A stretch of 64,000 nucleotides of DNA from Mucor racemosus. Taxonomy: Eukaryota; Mucoromycota; Mucoromycetes; Mucorales; Mucoraceae. The position numbers and the translations under genes are program-made. The DNA lies in NCBI GenBank assembly GCA_027405735.1, contig JAPEHQ010000001.1, positions 4,712,001 to 4,776,000 on the forward strand, written 5' to 3'. The notes below the pieces were generated by a model that had not been told where the DNA came from, did not search any database, and was given only the letters and a program-made list of their open reading frames with translations. Numbering within the stretch: position 1 is the stretch's first letter; each line of letters starts with the position of its first letter. Of this stretch, positions 57,139 through 64,000 are shown piece by piece.

Positions 57139-57754
57139 TAAATTGTCAAAGAAACAATATAAAAAGAATAACAATTAGAAAGAACAAAAATGATCAGTTT
57201 CTCAACTGTTATAAAAAATCAGAATAATGATAAAATTTTATTAAGAAGTAAAATATGGTTGCTTTTATATGTTTTAGGTGTTATGGTTATCTCAGACACC
57301 ATCACACTATTATAATCCTTTTAATTATATCATGGGAATAATCATCAAATTATGCCTTAAGGATTATTCATCAATAATCCAGCCAGCACAAATCCATACG
57401 TTGCGATATTTGTGTGATGGTGTAAACGATATGGAAATTGAGATTATTAACACTGTGGGAATTGTCTTCTTTGAGCGTTGTGAGAATTAGTCTTTTGTTC
57501 ATGATTATAAATGTGAGAAATAAGTTTGAATTATACTGTAGTATTACGATAGAAGGAAGTGGACAAATATGGCCGAATACAAACCACTGTTTATAGAATT
57601 TATAAGGTGTAACACATATGGACTATGTCGTGGAGGTAAAATATACCATTTATGGACATGTTGAATTTAGAGTTTCAATGTTACTTCAAATGTTTCAATT
57701 TGGATCTGGTAGTTGTTAACATTGTAGAAGGCGGCATATACAATTGACACAACA
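57139..57754 (-). mobile_element. Solo LTR-I (616 bp)
   Basis: The insertion has inverted ends TAAATTGTCAA and TTGACACAACA and the exact duplication CTCAG (57134-57138 and 57755-57759). The 70-codon frame inside (57278-57490) has no domain. Confidence 0.75.
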
Positions 57755-57915
57755 CTCAGGATCTCAATGTCAAATCAATTTAAAAGGCCATACTTTTATA
57801 TCTAAATAAACGATATCTTGTTTTTATTATACAGTTAAAGAACTGATTCATTACTCATTCTCTTTTAATTGTATTCTTTTTTAAGTATTATATATCAAAC
57901 CTGAAAATATACGAA

Positions 57916-59515
57916 ATTGACATTTATCATAAGACGGGCTGATGATCTGATGATACGTTCGATACTACTACTGTAGATAGAACTAGTCAATTTAATGTAT
58001 GGATTTTAAATGAAAATACCGAGGAACCACTTGTAAGTACTTAAGTTGGTTTTTCTGGTAAAGCATTGAATAAATTGGCTTAGAACAAAGAGGGTAAAAA
58101 GGTGGCAATAGGTTCCAGTGATGGCCATCATGTTTATGTTTATGTTTATGTTTATGTTTATGATATTGGAGGAGGGGTAAGACTAAAATTTAATGTAGAT
58201 TACCCTAGCGCAATAATGATAAAGACTACATTATCATCAAATAAACTACCACACAATATTATCATGTACAAATATTTACAGTAATAAGCTTGAATCAAGT
58301 GGGTACAGCATCGTAAATCCTTGAAAAAGTTCTCAAGTATTATAAAATCTCTTATTTTTAGGACTTGCAAGGCTTAAAAGCGGAATATTATTTTAGAAAA
58401 TTATTCTTGTCCAGATCATCAATTTCGACATTTTTTAAATTTTTTTTTCTGATTTTGCAAATCTAGAGTGAATTATACTACCAATTATAAAAACAAAAAA
58501 TATACACATATACAGAATTTAGCGCTCTATTTACTCAATAAAAAATAACAAACATTTTTATTGCAAAATATTACATAAAAATTCTTTAACCAAAAAACCG
58601 TTTTTGGGACAAAAGTACAAAGTTTCATTACTTAACATTTAATATTAAGCTTTTATCAAATGTGTATTAGTTATAGCTACAATTTACTCTCACAATGTTG
58701 TATATTTAAACGTTGATTTTGGTATCAAAATTTGATTTTTCTTTTTTTGGATCAAAATCATGAGCATTGGTAAGGATAAAATGAGGCCCAAAAATGTCCG
58801 CTACAAAGTCTGAATTTTCAGACCGCACGTGGTTAAATATAAGGAAAGTTAAAAAAAGACGCATTTTTATTTAAACCTTGGATACAGTATATACCACGAT
58901 CTAAGAGACTTAGTCGTTCGATCTTGCTATGCTCAATTACGGCGTCGCTCTACGGGATCGTTTTTTCAATTTTTTAATGAATATATGATATGACTGACGG
59001 TTTTTTTTAGTAATAGAAAAATGTATGTTCCTATGATAACATATATTGCCTATTTTGTATATTAGTTTGTAATTCATGCGCTGTAATACTGCCTTTACAT
59101 TGGCTGAAATGTGCAATTTAACAGGGTTTTAATTGTACTAAATAATTTAAAGCCTTGAAAATCCTTTTCTACGTGTGTTGTTTCTCTCTTTTTGTTGTTT
59201 TCATATTCCAAAGATATACTGTATTTACCGTTTGATAAGGCATATCAGACTATCAAGCTCGTATTCTTTTCTTTTATCTGAATATGCATGCTAACATAAG
59301 AGACTAATGGTTTTAATATAGGTAGCAATCTATTAAGTTAGAGACTGATATTTTCATTTATCCGCATTCTAAAATCAAATATCATTATTTACTACTCTAT
59401 TATTGGACATATTTCTTGTTGATTACCAGATCAAATCGAAGGCGATGATATTTATATCTACTCAGGAAAAAGCTAGAACTGGCTACAAGCTCACGAAATG
59501 TTCCAGAATGTTAAT
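57916..59515 (+). mobile_element. R1 copy g (partial)
   Basis: Starts exactly where copy f's internal region starts (TTGACATTTATCATAAG), carries dynein-like fragment copy 7 and the core, and stops near the LTR-E insertion. Confidence 0.65.
57925..58175 (+). pseudogene. Dynein-like fragment, copy 7, with expanded hexamer
   Basis: Contains GKALNKLA, KEGKKVAIGSSDGHH and then five GTTTAT-type units coding VY repeats before DIGG. Other copies have two or three units, so the coding hexamer has expanded. Confidence 0.6.
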
Positions 59516-59525
59516 GATTTATCAA

Positions 59526-60126
59526 TGCAGTGGAATTACATACTAAAAACGCTTGATAAAATAAAACAACCTAAATTCCAAGTGTCGCTCATAAGATATG
59601 ATGCCACTTGAAATGTAAACAACAATAATAAACAAACACTTCAATTGAACACAATAACAAACGCATGCTAAAAATATGAAATACCCTTTTTGAACCATAC
59701 ATGTCGTGTAGATGATAGCACCCTTGATCACGGCGCAATCAATTACACAAATGACATATATATCAAAACAGGATTCTATCCAAATCAATAATGATAATAA
59801 ACAAAAATATCAATTTAGTCAACTACTCATCTATATCGTAGTTGCACTATCAATATAAATAAGATTCAAGCATATAAAAACTACCCCTTAAAATATCAAA
59901 TCAATAACAATGTACTCAAAACTGGAAGATTACTAAATGTACATCCATACAAGTCTGATGGTATCCAAGTTCTCCAAATCACTATAAATACCCTCATACT
60001 TTTCAATTATTTTAACTCTTCAGAAATCTTTTGTAATAAAAACTTTAGCTGATTATAATTGTACTTCTACTGCTTTTATTTTTTATATTTTTTTTATTTT
60101 AGTAAATAACATCATAATTTACTGCA
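59526..60126 (+). mobile_element. Solo LTR-E, copy 2 (601 bp)
   Basis: TGCAGTGGAATTA to TAATTTACTGCA with the exact duplication ATCAA (59521-59525 and 60127-60131). Inverted relative to copy 1 and lacking about 127 bp. Confidence 0.85.
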
Positions 60127-60131
60127 ATCAA

Positions 60132-60470
60132 AATATGTTTAGGTTAAATAAAAACTAGAAATTTAATCTAGTAAAGAGATATCGTTTATTGGAATGAAAT
60201 TATTAGGGTTTATATACTATTTGATTTGGGGAATTAATGATGTGATAAGGTAGTTTAGATGTTATTTAATATCAATGTGTCATGTTGGTATATCATGTTG
60301 GAATATCGAACTGGCATATTATGCTTTTGTACCATGCTTCTATACCATGCTTTTAGGAGCATGGTATAATTAATATTCAGTTAAGTAACTTCCGGTTCCG
60401 AATCTGTTATTGTTTACTTTTTTGGGTTTGACATGATCCGGTTTAAGAATGATACATCAGTTAAATCTCA
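60132..60470. repeat. LTR-like AT-rich sequence
   Basis: Resembles LTR leader sequence (AGAGATATCGTTTATTGG). It contains a palindromic ACCATGCTTTTAGGAGCATGGT near 60340-60365. No boundaries could be set. Confidence 0.35.
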
Positions 60471-60780
60471 TTTCGGTCCCATATTGAGCCTGACATCCAA
60501 ATGGAATTGAAACGGTATAAATACTTTTATTAGAATCCAGGACCTAATGGCTTTTGGCTTCCTTTTTTAACTTAATAATAAATACTACCTTACGTTCTCC
60601 GTGATATAATCACTACTTGTAGTCTTTATTTTATTGTATTGGTATTGGACATGACCGTTATCTACATGTAGCTCTCAATCTTGTTTTTATTATACAGTTG
60701 AAGAACTGATTCATTACTCATTCTCTTTAATTATATTCTTTTTTAAGTATTATTTATCAAACATAAAAATATGTGGCACA
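60471..60780 (-). mobile_element. LTR-A copy
   Basis: Inverted LTR-A, from the TTAAATCTCATTTCGG end to ATATGTGGCACA. It is not joined to R1 internal sequence and no duplication was found. Confidence 0.55.
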
Positions 60781-61059
60781 GCAGGTGGTTTCATTGGACA
60801 GAAATATCATGTTTTGCTGATGGTTTTCTCAATTCACAGTGATTTATTGAGAAAGTAGAAATATAAATTTTATGCAGGATATATTTAAATCTATCATCAT
60901 GTATAACTGGAGATTAATTGGATTAATATTCACAAGAATGGGGGTTTTTTCTTTGATTTCTGCAGTTGTACATATTAGTTTATTATTTTGTAAAACTTAA
61001 AACTCATTATCCAGGGCTTAATTTCTGTATTCACAAGATAGGTCTAATTGATTGCTACT
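60781..61059. other. Unassigned sequence between LTR-A and X repeat
   Basis: AT-rich; nothing recognised. Confidence 0.35.
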
Positions 61060-62125
61060 CTGCATTTTTTGTTTTAGCAAAAAATATTGATTTTTCATCG
61101 AGATAACCAAAATAATAGTTTTTACCACAGCTTAAAACCTATCATAACGGGCTTCCAAAATTTATTTTAAAAAATGGGCAAAAATGCTGAAAAAAACAAA
61201 ATTCTTCTAAAGCTCGTGAATTGCAAAGTAAATTGACCTAGTGTATTAAATGATTTTTGTACAGTTTTAAATTTTGCATCCATCTATGTAAAATTTGAAA
61301 AACTTTTTCACGTAAAATTTTGCGTAAAATGCAATTGAAATTTTGGAGGTTTTTTGAAGATACACATCACTTTTTATAAGCATATTTAAAGTACAATTAC
61401 TGGCAATAATGTACAAACAAATCATCTATCGATTGAACTATTGCAAAAAATTTTAGCTGCATTATTCGTAGAGAAAACAACATTTTTGTCCGCATTTTTT
61501 TCTGTTTCAGAATTTGGGATGAGGGTATATAAGGGGAAAATGGACGCTAGAAATGGAGGTACCTTTTTGTATACATTTTTGAGGATATCTCCACGAAAAA
61601 TCAATATTTTGAAAAACTCTGAATTGGATCTGAGAGAGCTCAACGAGCTGGATGACATGAATGCAAAAAAAATGTTGCTCAATTTAATCAATATTTTGAA
61701 ACCTACTATAGAAATGTCAAAAAAAATGAAAAAAAAATAAAAGTGCTCAGAATTTTTTTATATTAAAATATGTTATAGAGCACTTTAAAACAAGTAAGTT
61801 TTATTATTAAAAAGTGTTAATATAGCTTAATATTTTCTGGAGATATGAAGCCTCAAAGTTTTCAACCCGTTAGCAGTGAAATACGCGTAAAAAATCTGAA
61901 ACCTTAGCACTGAAAAATTAATACCAACTGTAAAAAGTAGGATATTTCCGGATACTTGTTTTTAGATGAAAGGTGAACATCTCAGGTACATTGGCATATA
62001 ATTTTTTCTCGATGTTATTTAGTGAAAAAAAAAGTTAGGTAGGGATGAAAAGTGAGACCCAGTTTCTAAGGAAAATGCAGCAGATTTTACGTGTTTTTGA
62101 GCCTTTCATGAGATATAAAATAAAT
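61060..62125 (-). repeat. X-family repeat, copy D
   Basis: Inverted X copy. Both frames are kept open: 61441-61740 (+, 99 codons, MRVYKGKMDARNGG ... LRELNELDDMNAKKML) and 61422-61691 (-, 89 codons, SSLSSLRSN ... FPLYTLIPNSE). Confidence 0.75.
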
Positions 62126-62524
62126 TTAGGTATAAGTAACATACTATGTTGAGTCGAGTAATGCCTATTAGTGCGTTATAGAGCCATGTGCCAAATGAAT
62201 AATTTACCTGTTGATTGGGCCTGCAGTAAAATGGGGAGTGAAAAAGCGATAAAAGAATACTGCTGTTAAAATCCTTCTTTATTAAAATATGGATAATGTG
62301 CAATAAAATGGTTATTCTACTTCTCTATTTATATTATTTGGTGATTATTTACTATCTGACAATTGTGTTGCAATTGTCAGTGATTCCGTTACTTTTGAAT
62401 GTAAAAGTTAATTTATGCTTTCCTTTTTCACGCAATGTTTGTGAATTCCTTTGTGGGTTTAGATTTCATTTGAATATTTACTAGTAATGTGATATGATTT
62501 TTATTGCATTTCATATATTACTCT
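62126..62524. repeat. LTR-J-like 5' end and gene-flanking DNA
   Basis: From 62232, TGCAGTAAAATGGGG and the following 170 bp match LTR-J at 24911. The far end does not match, so the element is partial. The rest is 3' flank of the protease gene. Confidence 0.45.
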
Positions 62525-64000
62525 TTAAAAATTATAAATACATATAGATAAGATGAAAAGTACAATTTGATATAATGTACACGAGCAGAAATATCTACTT
62601 GGTGTACCAGCGGAAATATATATATGACCATCTTTACTGGTAATATTTGCAGAATTATGATGATGTTGATGCTTTCTTCGAAGGCCATGTTGATTAGAAG
62701 TCTGCAACTCATTCATGACAATATCAGTCATGCCTTGTTGTTGATAAATCAACAAAGGGGGAATTGTATTAGGACTATTTATAGTCGAGTAGCCTAATTC
62801 CTCGAAGACTTTTAAAAGCAGTGGTCCAATAGGCCCATTGTCTCCTCCACCTCGTTTGATGGCTTCTGCTAATGTCATGCCACGATCTTGCATAAATCGC
62901 ATCAAAAATTCGGGAGATTTAGTGTACCTTTTGTAATCTACATGAGATATAGAAGAACCAGGTTGAAATGGTTGTAGAGCTGTTTCAAGAACAATTGGAT
63001 CCAATTCGGATGAGATGTCTAATCCAAGCGACCCTGATTTAGTAGCAAGATACCCCATTTCTTTTGCAGAAACAAACCCCGGTGCTTTTGTCAGATCAGA
63101 AATAGTCGCAGCATGGATTTTGTTCAACTGGCTTGTATACTTCGACACAGACATGGAAGAGCTTATGGGAATATTGTCATTGTCGTACTCAAGCACAGTC
63201 ATCAATCGATCCATGGCACTTTCCAGAAACTGGTATGGGTGCAATGCGCTGGTAGATGTAGGGTTAAGCATGCTTATGAGTTGATTTGCTAAAAATGGGG
63301 AAGGGTCTGGAGTTATTGCTTTGGTGGAAATATATTCATTCCATCCCGAGTAAAAGCCTAATCCATGCATGAATTCATGCTGTGTGTTTAAGAAAATGTT
63401 AGAATCAGATATAAAAAAAACTGATTATATAATATTTACAAGTATAACAAACGAGAAATCCGCTTGATTTGAGTCAATTGGAGCTCCATCTTCCTATATA
63501 ATGTACTGTCAGTAAGCTGGATCAAAATGTTAATTACTATAGAAATATACTTCAAACCAAAAAGGGGCGTCAGCATTAAAAACACTGAGTATATCATATT
63601 CTGCAAATGGTAAATGATCTTGAAGCATATACTGTTTGACAAGAGCCTGAGGATGTAAGCGCAATAATCCATCATCATTTAATAGTGGCATTGCTCGTGC
63701 TGGTGATGATCCACCTAGAGTCATCATATTTTTACCGCACTCATCGCCCATTTTACAGAACGATGCCAATGTAGCATTTACTTTGATAGGCTCCCGAAAT
63801 AAAATTACACTTGATATCATATCTCCTGCTTTTTTGAAGGCTCTTTCCGCCTTTTCGCATACATTTTTTGGCGCATGGAAGCATTTAAATGAAATTTCAA
63901 TTGGTGCAGATGTAGGTGGTATTTGCTGGTCTGTGGTAGATAAAAATCGGAGATATGAAGGGTGATCTTTGTCTGCTTTTGATAATACATTATCTTCCAT
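62525..64000 (-). CDS. Zinc metalloprotease-like protein (3 exons seen, 5' part may be missing)
   Basis: Exons in coding order: 64000-63551, 63493-63440, 63379-62525; GT-AG introns, 452 codons in frame. Joining exons 2 and 3 creates HEFMHGLGF, a metzincin-type HExxHxxGF zinc site (H169, E170, H173). Upstream, AFKKAGDMISSVI and VNATLASFC fit the strand-helix pattern before the active site in secreted metallopeptidases. The first codon at the edge is ATG, but there is no signal peptide and the C-terminus is hydrophobic (LYQIVLFILSICIYNF), like a membrane or GPI anchor. A signal-bearing exon therefore probably lies beyond the window. The specific family and the third zinc ligand are not resolved. 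Confidence 0.75.

Larger units (their letters stand above)
56559..57915 (+). mobile_element. LTR-B, right LTR of R1 copy f, split by two solo LTRs
   Basis: After removing LTR-G (56748-56939) and LTR-I (57139-57754) with their duplications, about 539 bp remain, close to the 529-bp LTR-B. It is followed directly by the start of another R1 internal region (copy g), so copies f and g share this LTR in tandem. Confidence 0.75.

Overview
The window looks like nuclear DNA from an early-diverging filamentous fungus, probably Mucoromycota (Mucorales-like). The basis is an AT-rich background, many short GT-AG introns of roughly 40-110 nt, intergenic T and A runs, and fungal-type proteins: a HAL-type kinase, a Cdc15/Imp2-like F-BAR/SH3 protein, Bub1 and an AP-3 mu subunit. 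The placement is an inference from reading; no database was searched. I saw no rRNA, CRISPR array, plasmid or phage feature.

Host genes, left to right: the 3' end of RPL9 (1-176, +); a HAL4/HAL5-like protein kinase (16514-17839, +); an 11-exon SANT plus ZZ zinc-finger protein resembling metazoan ZZZ3 (18328-20521, -); a 9-exon AP-3 mu subunit (39338-41167, +); a 3-exon BUB1-like checkpoint kinase (41839-43854, -), convergent with AP-3 mu; a small serine-rich orphan (43994-44275, -); a 9-exon F-BAR/SH3 scaffold of about 1207 aa (45722-49861, +); and the 3' part of a metzincin-like zinc protease (62525-64000, -). For the spliced genes I derived exon borders by hand and every junction keeps frame.

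About two thirds of the window is repeat. Region 842-15258 is a nested inverted repeat: outer arms about 97% identical by eye, and inner arms of 2.63 kb (3914-6541 / 9650-12277) in which I found no mismatch where compared. Regions 21.3-39 kb and 50.4-62.5 kb hold more copies of the same families. The main family, called R1 here, has about 529-bp LTRs around about 2.7 kb of internal DNA without gag or pol. It carries a fragment resembling a host dynein intermediate-chain WD40 exon, seen in seven places in the window. R1 copies are peppered with solo-LTR-like insertions of about ten families. Ten of the insertions have exact 5-bp target-site duplications and three more are imperfect, so original sites can be read from uninterrupted copies.

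Other mobile DNA: a 5'-truncated APE-type LINE with a complete 1298-aa ORF2, nested in an R1 copy with a 14-bp duplication; a hAT-like MITE made of GAGCTC-rich hairpins; a CACTA-like MITE in both outer arms; a poly(A)-tailed 243-bp retroposon present in only one arm; a tRNA-like SINE; and a 1.2-kb family (X) that keeps overlapping open frames on both strands.
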